Made by a program: the position numbers and the translations under genes. From Streptomyces sp. NBC_01446 (GTDB lineage: Bacteria; Actinomycetota; Actinomycetes; Streptomycetales; Streptomycetaceae), in NCBI RefSeq assembly GCF_026340095.1, contig NZ_JAPEPO010000001.1, forward strand, positions 3,936,501-4,000,500: DNA of 64,000 nt, given 5' to 3'. Within the stretch, counting starts at the first letter, position 1; the number at the start of each line of letters is the position of its first letter. Shown piece by piece: positions 41,191 to 50,832 of the stretch. The notes under the pieces were generated by a model, which worked only from the letters and a program-made list of their open reading frames with translations, was not told where the DNA came from and searched no databases.

Positions 41191-41234
41191 TACCGACGGG
41201 TAGCATCATCGTAGGCACTTGCTACTTGCGAGTA
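41191..41234. promoter_or_regulatory. Pair of TAC-N6-GTA operator candidates
   Basis: TACCGACGGGTA (41191-41202) and TACTTGCGAGTA (41223-41234; within CTACTTGCGAGTAG) share the pattern TAC-N6-GTA with a central CG, centres 32 bp apart or three helical turns. They lie between the SseB-like gene and the acyl-CoA dehydrogenase gene, 48-91 bp upstream of the latter's start. A TetR-family fatty-acid regulator is the natural guess; not proven. Confidence 0.45.
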
Positions 41235-41281
41235 GTGCGTGTTTACGAATATCCCGCTTCCAGCCAAACGGAGCCGTCGCC

Positions 41282-43108
41282 ATGGGGCACTACAAGTCGA
41301 ATCTCCGCGACATCGAGTTCAACCTCTTCGAGGTGCTCGGGCGCGACAAGCTGTACGGCAGCGGCCCGTTCGCGGAGATGGACGTCGACACCGCCAAGAG
41401 CATCCTCGACGAGGTCGCCCGCCTCGCCGAGAACGAGCTGGCCGAGTCCTTCACGGACGCCGACCGCAACCCGCCGGTCTTCGACCCGGAGACCAACACC
41501 GCTCCGGTGCCGGCCAGTTTCAAGAAGTCGTACCAGGCCTTCATGGACTCCGAGTACTGGCGCCTGGGCCTGCCCGAGGAGATCGGCGGCACCACCTCCC
41601 CGCGCTCCCTGATCTGGGCCTACGCGGAGCTGCTGCTCGGCTCGAACCCGGCGATCTGGATGTACTCCTCCGGCCCGGCCTTCGCCGGCATCCTCTTCGA
41701 GGAGGGCAACGAGGCGCAGAAGAAGGTCGCCGAGATCGCCGTCGAGAAGCAGTGGGGCTCGACGATGGTCCTGACCGAGCCGGACGCCGGCTCGGACGTG
41801 GGCGCCGGCCGCACCAAGGCCGTCCAGCAGGAGGACGGCTCCTGGCACATCGAGGGCGTGAAGCGCTTCATCACGTCCGGTGAGCACGACATGTCGGAGA
41901 ACATCCTCCACTACGTGCTCGCGCGCCCCGAGGGCCACGGCCCCGGCACCAAGGGCCTCTCCCTCTTCCTGGTCCCGAAGTTCCACTTCGACTGGGAGAC
42001 CGGCGAGCTGGGCGAGCGCAACGGCGTCTACGCGACGAACGTCGAGCACAAGATGGGCCTCAAGGCGTCCAACACCTGCGAGATGACGTTCGGCGACCAG
42101 CACCCCGCCAAGGGATGGCTCATCGGCGACAAGCACGACGGCATCCGCCAGATGTTCCGCATCATCGAGTTCGCCCGCATGATGGTCGGCACGAAGGCGA
42201 TCTCCACGCTGTCGACGGGCTACCTGAACGCGCTGGAGTACGCCAAGGAGCGCGTCCAGGGCCCCGACCTGGCCCAGTTCATGGACAAGACCGCCCCCAA
42301 GGTCACCATCACGCACCACCCGGACGTGCGCCGCTCGCTCATGACGCAGAAGGCGTACGCGGAGGGCATGCGCGCGCTCGTGCTGCACACCGCCGCCGTC
42401 CAGGACGACATCGCGGTCAAGGAGGCCTCGGGCGAGGACGCGTCGCAGCTCCACGCCCTCAACGACCTCCTCCTGCCGATCGTGAAGGGCTACGGCTCGG
42501 AGAAGGCCTACGAGCAGCTGGCGCAGTCGCTCCAGACGTTCGGCGGCTCGGGTTACCTCCAGGAGTACCCGATCGAGCAGTACATCCGCGACGCCAAGAT
42601 CGACACCCTCTACGAGGGCACCACCGCGATCCAGGGCCAGGACTTCTTCTTCCGGAAGATCGTCCGCAACCAGGGCGCCGCGCTCAACGGCCTCGCCGAG
42701 GAGATCAAGAAGTTCCTCGCGGTCGGCACGGGCGGCGAGGAGCTCGCCCCGGCCCGCGAGTCGCTCGCCAAGGCGGCCGTCGAGCTGGAGGCCATCGTCG
42801 GCGTCATGCTGACCGACCTCGCGGCCACCGAGCAGGACACCAAGAACATCTACAAGGTGGGCCTCAACACCACCCGCCTGCTGCTCGCCTCCGGCGACGT
42901 GGTCGTCGGCTTCCTGCTGCTGCGCGGCGCCGCCGTCGCCGCCGAGAAGCTGGAGACCGCCTCCGCCAAGGACCAGGCCTTCTACCAGGGCAAGATCGCC
43001 GCCGCGAAGTTCTTCGCCACGAACGTCCTGCCGGGCGTCGGCCTGGAGCGCCGCCTCTCCGAGAAGGTCGACCTCGACCTGATGGAGCTGGACGAGGCCG
43101 CGTTCTAG
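41282..43108 (+). CDS. Acyl-CoA dehydrogenase, long FadE5-like type
   Basis: 608 residues, longer than ordinary 380-residue enzymes. The start 'MGHYKSNLRDIEFNLFEVLG' and the extra C-terminal domain match the mycobacterial FadE5 group. FAD-binding signatures are 'TMVLTEPDAGSDVGAG' and 'LQTFGGSGYLQEYPIEQYIRD'; the catalytic Glu is in 'TLYEGTTAIQGQD'. It oxidises acyl-CoA to trans-2-enoyl-CoA in beta-oxidation, passing electrons to ETF. ATG 41282 lies 8 bases after GGAG. A paired operator candidate precedes it and a hairpin follows. Confidence 0.92.
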   Translation: MGHYKSNLRDIEFNLFEVLGRDKLYGSGPFAEMDVDTAKSILDEVARLAENELAESFTDADRNPPVFDPETNTAPVPASFKKSYQAFMDSEYWRLGLPEEIGGTTSPRSLIWAYAELLLGSNPAIWMYSSGPAFAGILFEEGNEAQKKVAEIAVEKQWGSTMVLTEPDAGSDVGAGRTKAVQQEDGSWHIEGVKRFITSGEHDMSENILHYVLARPEGHGPGTKGLSLFLVPKFHFDWETGELGERNGVYATNVEHKMGLKASNTCEMTFGDQHPAKGWLIGDKHDGIRQMFRIIEFARMMVGTKAISTLSTGYLNALEYAKERVQGPDLAQFMDKTAPKVTITHHPDVRRSLMTQKAYAEGMRALVLHTAAVQDDIAVKEASGEDASQLHALNDLLLPIVKGYGSEKAYEQLAQSLQTFGGSGYLQEYPIEQYIRDAKIDTLYEGTTAIQGQDFFFRKIVRNQGAALNGLAEEIKKFLAVGTGGEELAPARESLAKAAVELEAIVGVMLTDLAATEQDTKNIYKVGLNTTRLLLASGDVVVGFLLLRGAAVAAEKLETASAKDQAFYQGKIAAAKFFATNVLPGVGLERRLSEKVDLDLMELDEAAF

Positions 43109-43130
43109 TCCCCGGCCCGCCCGTGGTCAC

Positions 43131-43168
43131 CGGCGCCGCCACCCGGACACATCCGGGTGGCGGCGCCG
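43131..43168 (+). terminator. Hairpin after the acyl-CoA dehydrogenase gene
   Basis: CGGCGCCGCCACCCGGA (43131-43147) pairs perfectly with 43152-43168 around a 4-base loop, 22 bases past the stop. Confidence 0.8.
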
Positions 43169-43249
43169 TCGTATCGAGATCGGCCGCCCCCGGCCGCACC
43201 CGCGCGGACCCCCCGCGCGCCGGGCCGAAGGCTCGTTAGGCTGGCCCGC

Positions 43250-44545
43250 ATGAGCAACCCCTCCCGCTTCGACCGCGGTCACACCGACGACCTCATGTCC
43301 TTCCTCGCGGCCAGCCCCTCGCCGTACCACGCCGTGGCGAACGCCGCCGCGCGCCTGGAGAAGGCCGGATTCCGCCAGGTCGCCGAGACCGACGCGTGGG
43401 ACGGGACGACGGGCGGCAAGTACGTGACGCGCGGCGGCGCGATCGTGGCGTGGTACGTCCCCGAGGGCGCCGCGCCGCACACCCCCTTCCGCATCGTCGG
43501 GGCGCACACCGACTCGCCGAACCTGCGCGTCAAGCCGCTGCCCGACATGGGCTCGCAGGGCTGGCGGCAGGTCGCCGTCGAGATCTACGGCGGCCCGCTC
43601 CTCAACTCCTGGCTCGACCGGGACCTCGGACTCGCGGGACGGCTCACCCTGCGGGACGGCTCGACGCGGCTCGTGAACATCGACCGGGCGCTGCTGCGCG
43701 TGCCGCAGCTCGCCATCCACATGGACCGCTCCGTCCACACCGACGGCCTCAAGCTCGACAAGCAGAAGCACATGCAGCCCATCTGGGGCCTCGGCGACGA
43801 CGTCCACGAGGGCGGCCTCATCCGGTTCCTGGAGGAGGAGCACGGCCTCGCCGAGGGCGACGTCACCGGGTGGGACCTGATGACGCACCCCGTCGAGGCG
43901 CCCGCCTACCTCGGCCGCGACAAGGAGCTCGTCGCCGGACCCCGCATGGACAACCTCCTGTCCGTGCACGCGGGAACGGCCGCCCTCGCCGCCGTGTCCG
44001 CCTCGGGCGACCTCCCCTGCATCCCGGTCCTCGCCGCCTTCGACCACGAGGAGAACGGGTCGCAGTCCGACACCGGCGCCGACGGACCGCTGCTCGGCGG
44101 CGTCCTGGAGCGTTCGGTGTTCGCGCGCGGAGGCAGCTACGAGGACAAGGCCCGCGCCTTCGCCGGGACGGTGTGCCTGTCGTCCGACACCGGGCACGCC
44201 GTGCACCCCAACTACGCCGAGCGCCACGACCCCACCCACCACCCGCGCGCCGGCGGCGGCCCCATCCTCAAGGTCAACGTCAACAACCGCTACGCCACCG
44301 ACGGTTCGGGCCGCGCCGTGTTCGCCGCCGCGTGCGAGAAGGCCGGCGTGCCCTTCCAGTCGTTCGTCTCCAACAACGCCATGCCCTGCGGCACCACGAT
44401 CGGCCCGATCACGGCGGCCCGCCACGGCATCAAGACCGTCGACATCGGCGTCGCGATCCTCTCCATGCACAGCGTCCGCGAACTGTGTGCCGCCGACGAC
44501 CCGTTCCTCCTCGCGAACGCCCTCGCCGCGTTCCTGGAGGGCTGA
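43250..44545 (+). CDS. M18-family aspartyl aminopeptidase
   Basis: 431 residues from ATG 43250. Two-zinc site residues: 'GAHTDSPN' (His, Asp), 'GPRMDNLLSVHAG' (Asp), 'FDHEENGS' (Glu, Glu), 'SSDTGHAVHPN' (Asp) and a C-terminal 'SMHSVRE' (His). The insert between catalytic halves forms the dimerisation domain. It removes N-terminal acidic residues from peptides in the cytoplasm (ApeB/DAP type). Full length. No operon partner; the next gene starts 91 bp later. Confidence 0.92.
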   Translation: MSNPSRFDRGHTDDLMSFLAASPSPYHAVANAAARLEKAGFRQVAETDAWDGTTGGKYVTRGGAIVAWYVPEGAAPHTPFRIVGAHTDSPNLRVKPLPDMGSQGWRQVAVEIYGGPLLNSWLDRDLGLAGRLTLRDGSTRLVNIDRALLRVPQLAIHMDRSVHTDGLKLDKQKHMQPIWGLGDDVHEGGLIRFLEEEHGLAEGDVTGWDLMTHPVEAPAYLGRDKELVAGPRMDNLLSVHAGTAALAAVSASGDLPCIPVLAAFDHEENGSQSDTGADGPLLGGVLERSVFARGGSYEDKARAFAGTVCLSSDTGHAVHPNYAERHDPTHHPRAGGGPILKVNVNNRYATDGSGRAVFAAACEKAGVPFQSFVSNNAMPCGTTIGPITAARHGIKTVDIGVAILSMHSVRELCAADDPFLLANALAAFLEG

Positions 44546-44636
44546 CCTCCCCGGCAGCCGGTGCCGCGCAGCCCGCAGACCCCCCGGCGGTAAACTCGAC
44601 CTTTGCCGTGCGGGGGGCCAAGGGAGGACACCGGGC

Positions 44637-47621
44637 GTGGAGTTCAGGATTCTCGGCACCGTCGCGGTCGCGACGGAGACCGGTGAACTGCCGCTGGGCC
44701 CCGCCAAACGCTCCGGCCTCCTCGCGATGCTGCTGCTGCGGCCCAACAGCGTCGTCCGCGTCGAGCAGCTGATCGCCGCCCTGTGGGAGGACGAACCGCC
44801 CCTCCACGCCAAGGCCGTCCTCCAGAGCCACGTCTCACGCCTACGGGCCCTGCTCACCGCGCACGACGCCGAGATGTACGGGGTCCGCCTCACCACCCAG
44901 GGCTCCGCCTACGCGCTCCAGCTCCCGGAGACCCTCCTCGACGCCCACCGCTTCGAGGAACTGGTCGCCCTCGCCCGGCTCCAGCACCGGCCCGCCGACA
45001 CCGTCCAGATGCTCCGCGAGGCCCTCTCCCTGTGGCAGGGCCCTGCACTCACCGGCACCGTGCGCAGCGCACCCCTGGAAGCCGCCGCGCTCGCCCTGGA
45101 GGAGCTGCGCATAGCCTCCGTGGAAGGACTCTCGGAGGCGTACGGGCAGCTCGGCGAGCACGCGCGGGCGGCAGCCGTCCTGCGCCCCGAGTCGGTGGCC
45201 CACCCCCTGCGCGAGTCGCTCGCCGCCGCGCTGGTCCTCGCGCTCGGCCGCTCCGGGCGGCAGTCCGACGCCCTCGACCACTACCACCGCACACGGCGGC
45301 TCCTCGCCGACGAGCTCGGCGTCGATCCCGGGCCGGTCCTCGCGGCGGCGTACCGGACGATCCTGGGGACGCCTTCGGTGCAGGCGCCGCCCCAGGCCGC
45401 GTTCGCGTCACAGCCGCGGACGCAGGCGCAGGCGCAACCGAAGCCGTCGGCCGGTCCCGTGGACACCGTCCCGCCGTCGCGGCCCGTGTCCGACGAGCCG
45501 GCAGCCGACGGCACCGAGCCCGACCCGTCACCGTCCCTGTCTCTGTCCTCGGCCCTGTCACCGTCCCTGTCCCCGTCCCTGGAAGCGGCCTCGCCGCCCG
45601 ACGCCGGGACGGGAACCCAGAGCGCCCCCGACAGCGGGTCCGACCGGAAACCCCGGACCGACACCGCATCCGGTCCCGCCGTCGACCCCTACCCCGAACA
45701 CCCCGCCGCCCGCACCCCCGTACACACCCCCGCCGAACCCCCCGCGCCCCCGCCCAACCTGCTGCCCCGCCTCCCGCGTGGCTTCTCCGGGCGCGAGGCC
45801 GAGCTCGGCGCCCTCGACCAGGTGCTGGCCGGCGACGACGCGCCCGTCTGTCTGCTGGCCGGGCCCGCCGGCGTCGGCAAGACCGCGCTGGCCGTGCACT
45901 GGGCCCACCGCCGCCACGCGCGCCACGACCGGTTCCCCGACGGCGTCCTCTTCGCCGACCTGCGCGGCTTCAGCGACACGCCCGCCCCCGAAGCACCCAC
46001 CGTGCTGAGGGAGTTCCTCCTCGCGCTCGGCGTCCCGGCCCGGCGGATCCCCGAGACCACCGCCGCGATGGGCGCCCTCTACCGCTCCCTCGCCGCACAC
46101 CGTCGCCTCCTCGTCGTCCTCGACAACGCCCGCACCTCCGCCCAGGTCCGCCCCCTGCTCCCCGGCGGCGACCACTGCGCCACCCTCATCACCAGCCGGG
46201 ACCGGCTCGGCGGCCTCATCGCCTCCGACGCCGCGACCCCCGTACCCCTGCACCCCCTGCCGCCCGGCGACGCGGCCGGACTCCTCGCCGCTGTACTCGG
46301 TGACGAGCGCGTGTCCGCCGAACCCGCGGCCGTCGAACGCCTCGCGGGCCTGTGCGACGGACTGCCGCTCGCCCTGCGCGTCACCGCGGCCCGCCTCGCC
46401 GAGCGCCCCGACGGCACCCTGGCCGCGATGGCCGGTGAACTCGCCGACGAACAGCGCCGGCTGAGCCTGCTCGACATCGAGGACACCGGCGTATCGGCCG
46501 CGCTGCGGCTCACCGTCCGGCACCTGCCCGCACCCGCCGCCGAACTCTTCGGACTCATCGGGCTGCACACCGGATCCGACCTCGACCGCTTCACGGCCGC
46601 CGCGCTCACCGGCACCACCCCCGACGAGGCGGACACCGCGCTCGGCCGGCTCGCCGCCGCCCACCTGGTCGCCGAATCGGCCGGAGGCCGCCGCACACCC
46701 CACGACCTCGTACGTCTCTACGCGCGCACCCTCGCACCCGAGCCCGCCGCCGAACCACTCGGCCGCCTCCTCGACCACTACCTGCGCACCGCCCTCGCCG
46801 CGGCCGCCGCCGCCCACCCCGAGAGCCGCCCCTGCTGCGACCTGCCCGCGGACATCCGGCCGGCCGTCGCCGTAAGGGAGTTCCACGACCGCGCCGCCGC
46901 ACTCGACTGGTTCGAGGCCGAGCGGTCCGGCCTGGAAGGCGCCGTCGCCGCGGCCGCCGGCGCAGAACTGCACGACCGGGCCTGGCGGATCGCCCTCCTC
47001 CTGTGGCCCGTGATCCTTCTGCGGGTCGGCGACGGCTGGGTCCCACTGCTCGAACAGTGCCTCGCCTCCGCGGAGCATGAGGACGACCCGGACGCCCAGT
47101 CGCGGGCCCGCGCCCTGCTCGGCTGGATCCTCCACGAGGAAGGCAGGGACGACGAGGCCCTCGTCCACCTCGAACAGGCCCCCGGACTCGCGGCCCGCGC
47201 CGGCGACGTCACCAGCGAGGCCATCGCCTGCGTCAACCTCGCCGTCGCGCTCAACGGCACCGGCGAGCACGACCGCGCCGGGCTCCTCCTGTCCCGCGCC
47301 GTCACCCTCGCCGTACAGGCCCAGCACCCGCCGACGGAGGCGCTCGCGCTGCACCACCTGGCCCGGCACTGCCTCGACACCGGCGCCCACGAGGCGGCCC
47401 TCTCGCACGCCGTACGGGCCCTCGACATGACCTCGTCCGACGAGGCCGCCCGGCGCGTGCTGCTGCAGACCGCGTGCGGCGAGGCGCTGGCCGCGCTCGG
47501 ACGCCCCGACGACGCCGCCGACCTGCTCGGACAGGCCCTGCGGACAGCCGAGTCGGCGGGTTTCGAGGACGGCGTGGTGGCCGCGCGGAAGGCCCTGGAC
47601 GGGCTGCCAGCGGATCGTTAG
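44637..47621 (+). CDS. AfsR-type large SARP regulator with NB-ARC and TPR domains
   Basis: 994 residues from GTG 44637, with AGGGAGG ten bases upstream. Order: OmpR-type winged helix (1-90, 'VEFRILGTVAVATETGELPL'), BTAD (95-245), a Pro/Ser-rich linker (about 245-375, tandem SLSPSLSPSL-like words), NB-ARC ATPase with Walker A 'GPAGVGKTA' near 409 and Walker B 'RLLVVLDNA', then a helical region and TPRs (about 790-990). It is a pleiotropic-activator architecture like AfsR, activity presumably gated by ATP and phosphorylation. It is not obviously the afsR locus itself (no afsS-like gene follows). Its target is unknown. Confidence 0.9.
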   Translation: MEFRILGTVAVATETGELPLGPAKRSGLLAMLLLRPNSVVRVEQLIAALWEDEPPLHAKAVLQSHVSRLRALLTAHDAEMYGVRLTTQGSAYALQLPETLLDAHRFEELVALARLQHRPADTVQMLREALSLWQGPALTGTVRSAPLEAAALALEELRIASVEGLSEAYGQLGEHARAAAVLRPESVAHPLRESLAAALVLALGRSGRQSDALDHYHRTRRLLADELGVDPGPVLAAAYRTILGTPSVQAPPQAAFASQPRTQAQAQPKPSAGPVDTVPPSRPVSDEPAADGTEPDPSPSLSLSSALSPSLSPSLEAASPPDAGTGTQSAPDSGSDRKPRTDTASGPAVDPYPEHPAARTPVHTPAEPPAPPPNLLPRLPRGFSGREAELGALDQVLAGDDAPVCLLAGPAGVGKTALAVHWAHRRHARHDRFPDGVLFADLRGFSDTPAPEAPTVLREFLLALGVPARRIPETTAAMGALYRSLAAHRRLLVVLDNARTSAQVRPLLPGGDHCATLITSRDRLGGLIASDAATPVPLHPLPPGDAAGLLAAVLGDERVSAEPAAVERLAGLCDGLPLALRVTAARLAERPDGTLAAMAGELADEQRRLSLLDIEDTGVSAALRLTVRHLPAPAAELFGLIGLHTGSDLDRFTAAALTGTTPDEADTALGRLAAAHLVAESAGGRRTPHDLVRLYARTLAPEPAAEPLGRLLDHYLRTALAAAAAAHPESRPCCDLPADIRPAVAVREFHDRAAALDWFEAERSGLEGAVAAAAGAELHDRAWRIALLLWPVILLRVGDGWVPLLEQCLASAEHEDDPDAQSRARALLGWILHEEGRDDEALVHLEQAPGLAARAGDVTSEAIACVNLAVALNGTGEHDRAGLLLSRAVTLAVQAQHPPTEALALHHLARHCLDTGAHEAALSHAVRALDMTSSDEAARRVLLQTACGEALAALGRPDDAADLLGQALRTAESAGFEDGVVAARKALDGLPADR

Positions 47622-47774
47622 CGGCACGCAAGCCGATCGAGAGAGGCGCCCCCGAAGCTGAAGTCAGCGCCGAGACAACGGTGCCGACCACCCAGCAGAC
47701 CGCACGCACGGACCGTCTTCACACGGGTCTTTCGCGCGGCTTTCGCACGGACCATTCACACGGGGGAGCCCACC

Positions 47775-48518
47775 ATGAACGCCCACCGCAACCGTTCCCG
47801 CACCGTCCTCGCCGTCGCCGCCCTCGCGGCCCTGAGTCTGTCCCTCACCGCCTGCAACAGCGGCGAGGGCACCAAGGACTCGGGCGCCGCCTCCACGGAC
47901 AAGGCGGCCACCGACTCCGCCGGTTCCGGCGCCGACAACACCGGCTCCGACAGCGGCTCGGGCAGCGACTCGTCGAAGGCTTCCGGCGGCACGGACGCCG
48001 CCGCGGCCGGCGCGAAGCAGACCGGCACCGGCACCGGCAAGAGCACCGCCGGCGGCACCGGCACGACCGGCGGCACGGCGGCGAAGAACACCCCCGAGTG
48101 CAAGGTCGGCTACCTCGACTACTCCCTCAAGCGCGAGAACCCCGAGCAGCAGGGCGACCACCTGCTCATCACGGCCGTCAACCGCTCCGCCACGGCCTGC
48201 ACCGTGCGGAAGTTCCCCGTCGTGACCCCGGGCGAGGCCAACGGCGACGCGCCGCTCGCCAAGGACGACCAGCAGCCCGCCCAGCCGATCGTCGTCCAGC
48301 CCGGCGGCACGGTCTACTCCGCGATCAACGTCTACCAGGAGACGAAGGCCGAGGACGACTACTTCACGTCGATCCGCCTGTCCCTGGTCAGGAACAACCC
48401 CGACGACTCGAGCGAGTCCGTGAAGCTGGTCACGCCCGGCGAGGTGGAGTACGCCGGCAAGCGCGCCGACGGCATCGAGGTGCTGTCCTGGAACACCAAG
48501 CGCCCGTACGCCGGCTGA
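47775..48518 (+). CDS. Secreted lipoprotein with DUF4232-like domain
   Basis: 247 residues. Lipobox 'LSLTAC' puts the lipid-modified Cys near residue 27. A Ser/Gly/Asp/Thr-rich spacer of about 75 residues follows, then a folded domain starting 'ECKVGYLDYSLKRENPEQQG' with 'LITAVNRSATACTVRKFP' and 'PVVTPGEANGD', the beta-sandwich pattern of DUF4232 proteins, whose two cysteines here are C(PE-C-K) and T-A-C-T. Cell-surface protein of unknown role. In the 153-bp gap upstream, CGCACGGACC...TTCACACGGG occurs twice (about 47705-47762). Confidence 0.8.
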   Translation: MNAHRNRSRTVLAVAALAALSLSLTACNSGEGTKDSGAASTDKAATDSAGSGADNTGSDSGSGSDSSKASGGTDAAAAGAKQTGTGTGKSTAGGTGTTGGTAAKNTPECKVGYLDYSLKRENPEQQGDHLLITAVNRSATACTVRKFPVVTPGEANGDAPLAKDDQQPAQPIVVQPGGTVYSAINVYQETKAEDDYFTSIRLSLVRNNPDDSSESVKLVTPGEVEYAGKRADGIEVLSWNTKRPYAG

Positions 48519-48558
48519 CCGGCACTCCGTCAGCCCCGGTCAGCCCTGACAGTCCCGG

Positions 48559-50364
48559 TCATCCCCGGTCGTCCATCCCCGCCAGCACCAGCGGCAGCCG
48601 GTCCGCGCCGCCCTCGGTGAGCCGGACCGGCACGCCCCAGTCCTGCTGGTGGACGTGGCAGGCCGGGTACTCGTTGGCCGGGTCGTCGTCGCACGAGGCG
48701 GCCATCGCCGACACGTGCAGGACGCCCTCCGCCACCTCCGGGTTCAGGACCAGCTCGCGCGACAGGTCCGTGTCCGCCCCGTCCCCCGCGACCAGCAGCT
48801 CGGGCGGGGTGGAGGAGACCAGGAGCCGGGTCGAGGGCCCGTACCGCACATCGAGCTTCTGACCCGCGGGAGCCTGGAAGATCACGTCCAACCGCAGCTT
48901 GCCCGCGGCGACCTCGGTCGCCGCGCGCTGCGTCCGGTGCGCGACCGCCTCGACCCGCACGGCCTCCTCCGGAAGCCGCAGCCGCGTCAGCCGGTGCCGC
49001 GCCGACTCCACCACGACGATGTCCGGGGAGTCCCCACCCACGAGCACCGCGTCACTGGGCTCCCGCAGATCCGTCGCCAGGGTGGTGACCTCACCGGTCG
49101 CCGGGTCGTAGCGGCGCAGGGCGTGGTTGTACGTGTCCGAGACCGCGACCGAGCCGTCCGGCAGGGCCGTCACGCCCAACGGGTGCTGGAACAACGCCTG
49201 TTCGGCGGCGCCGTCCCGGTGCCCGAAGTCGAAGAGACCCGTACCGACCGCCGTGTGCACGGCGCCGTCCAGGTCGACGTACCGCAGCGCGGACGTCTCC
49301 GAGTCGGCCACCCACAGCCGCTCGCCGGTCGCCGCGAGCCCGGACGGCTGCGCGAACCACGCCTCGGCTCCCGGCCCGTCGACGAGCCCCTCATTCGTCG
49401 TGCCCGCCGCGACGGCGACACTCCTCGTCTCCGGGTCGTACGTCCACAGCTGGTGCACGCCCGCCATGGCGATCCACACCTTGCCGCCGAAGACGGCGAC
49501 GTCCCACGGCGAGGACAGCGACACCTCGAGGGCGGGGCCGCTGGTCGGCGCGCCCTGCCACCACTGCCGGCCGGTACCCGCGAGCGTCGTGATGTCCCCG
49601 CTCACGAGGTCCACGGCCTTCAGCGAGTGGTGCACCGTGTCGGCCACGACGACGGTCGCGTCGTCGAGGAGCGCGAGGCCCTGCGGCTCGTTGAAGTGGC
49701 CGGGCGAGCCGATCCGCCGTACGACGCTCTCGCCGTCCTGGGCCAGCTCGACGAGCTGGTGCCGGGTCGTGTCGGAGACCAGGAAGTTCCCGGACGGCAG
49801 CACGAGCGCCTTGCCGGGGAAGCGCAGATCCGTCGCGACCGGCTCGGGGGCGACATACGGCCCGTCGCCGCGGCGCAGCGTCCCCTTCGCGCCGTGCTCC
49901 GCCTCCAGCTGCTCGACCAGCTTCTCGATGGCGTGGGCGTGCCCCTCACCGGCGTGCTGCGCGACGACGTACCCCTCGGGGTCGATCACCGCGAGCGTGG
50001 GCCAGGCCCGCACGGCGTACTGCTTCCAGGTCGCCAGCTCGGGGTCGTCGAGGACGGGGTGCTCGACGTTGTATCGCTCGACGGCGTCGACCACGGCGGC
50101 GTGCTCGGCCTCGTGCACGAACTTCGGCGAGTGCACCCCGACGATCACGACGGTGTCCCGGTGCTTCTCCTCGAGCTCACGCAGCTCGTCGAGGACATGC
50201 AGACAATTCACACAACAGAAGGTCCAGAAATCCAGAATGACGATGCGTCCCCGCAGATCGGCCAGGCTGTACTGCTTACCGCCCGTATTGAGCCAGCCGC
50301 CCTTGCCGATGAGCTCGGGGGCACGGACACGGGCGCGACGGGGCGCGGGGTCGACATCGTTCAT
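48559..50364 (-). CDS. Thioredoxin-like plus NHL-repeat protein
   Basis: 601 residues. The N-terminal third is a TlpA/alkyl-hydroperoxide reductase-like thioredoxin fold with 'IVILDFWTFCCVNCLHVLDEL' (CVNC at the redox site), the rest a beta-propeller of NHL repeats ('LRFPGKALVLPSGNFLVSDTTRHQLVELAQ', 'FNEPQGLALLDDATVVVADTVHHSLKAVD', 'FQHPLGVTALPDGSVAVSDTYNHALRRYD') and a C-terminal sandwich. No signal peptide. Similar proteins exist in animals (NHLRC2) and many bacteria; role unclear, likely redox. It is 15 bp downstream of a cupin gene in the same direction. Confidence 0.88.
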   Translation of the reverse strand: MNDVDPAPRRARVRAPELIGKGGWLNTGGKQYSLADLRGRIVILDFWTFCCVNCLHVLDELRELEEKHRDTVVIVGVHSPKFVHEAEHAAVVDAVERYNVEHPVLDDPELATWKQYAVRAWPTLAVIDPEGYVVAQHAGEGHAHAIEKLVEQLEAEHGAKGTLRRGDGPYVAPEPVATDLRFPGKALVLPSGNFLVSDTTRHQLVELAQDGESVVRRIGSPGHFNEPQGLALLDDATVVVADTVHHSLKAVDLVSGDITTLAGTGRQWWQGAPTSGPALEVSLSSPWDVAVFGGKVWIAMAGVHQLWTYDPETRSVAVAAGTTNEGLVDGPGAEAWFAQPSGLAATGERLWVADSETSALRYVDLDGAVHTAVGTGLFDFGHRDGAAEQALFQHPLGVTALPDGSVAVSDTYNHALRRYDPATGEVTTLATDLREPSDAVLVGGDSPDIVVVESARHRLTRLRLPEEAVRVEAVAHRTQRAATEVAAGKLRLDVIFQAPAGQKLDVRYGPSTRLLVSSTPPELLVAGDGADTDLSRELVLNPEVAEGVLHVSAMAASCDDDPANEYPACHVHQQDWGVPVRLTEGGADRLPLVLAGMDDRG

Positions 50365-50379
50365 GGGTCAAGGGTGCCA

Positions 50380-50781
50380 CTAAGCGAGCGCATGCCCCGT
50401 AGTGGCATCCACATGATCAGGGACGTCGTCGTGGTGGTCCCCGACCGTGGGGGTGCCGGTGGGCTCCAGGAGGAGGATCGAGGCGCCCTTCGGGGAGCGC
50501 GGCTTGTGCCACGTCCCGCGCAGAACGGTGAAGACCGACCCCCGGGGCAGGACGACATCCCGCTCGCCCGCCGGCTCGCGCAGGGCGATGGTCAGCTCGC
50601 CGTCGACGACCAGGAAGAACTCGTCCGTGTCGTCGTGTACGTGCCAGACGTGATCCCCCTCGACCTTCGCGACGCGGACGTCGTAGTCGTTGACGCGGGT
50701 GACGATGCGGGGGCTCCACAGGGCGTCGAAGGAGGCCAGGGCCTCGTCGAGGGCGATCGGCGTGTTCTCGCGGGTGGCCAT
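50380..50781 (-). CDS. Single-domain cupin
   Basis: 133 residues from ATG 50781. Cupin motif 1 is 'HVWHVHDDTDEFFLVVDGEL' (two His, Glu), motif 2 'LPRGSVFTVLRGTWHKP' (His). Metal-binding fold of unknown substrate. It probably forms an operon with the thioredoxin-NHL gene and is divergent from a GlxA-type regulator, 51 bp apart, which may control it. Confidence 0.85.
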   Translation of the reverse strand: MATRENTPIALDEALASFDALWSPRIVTRVNDYDVRVAKVEGDHVWHVHDDTDEFFLVVDGELTIALREPAGERDVVLPRGSVFTVLRGTWHKPRSPKGASILLLEPTGTPTVGDHHDDVPDHVDATTGHALA

Positions 50782-50832
50782 ACGCCGATCCTGCGCCCGG
50801 CACCGATCCGCGGCGAGTGCTAGAAATCGCAT

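Noticed and set aside
45530..45595. GTCCCTGTC-type repeats in the large SARP gene
   Set aside because: Explained by the Ser/Pro/Leu linker between BTAD and NB-ARC; not an independent element.
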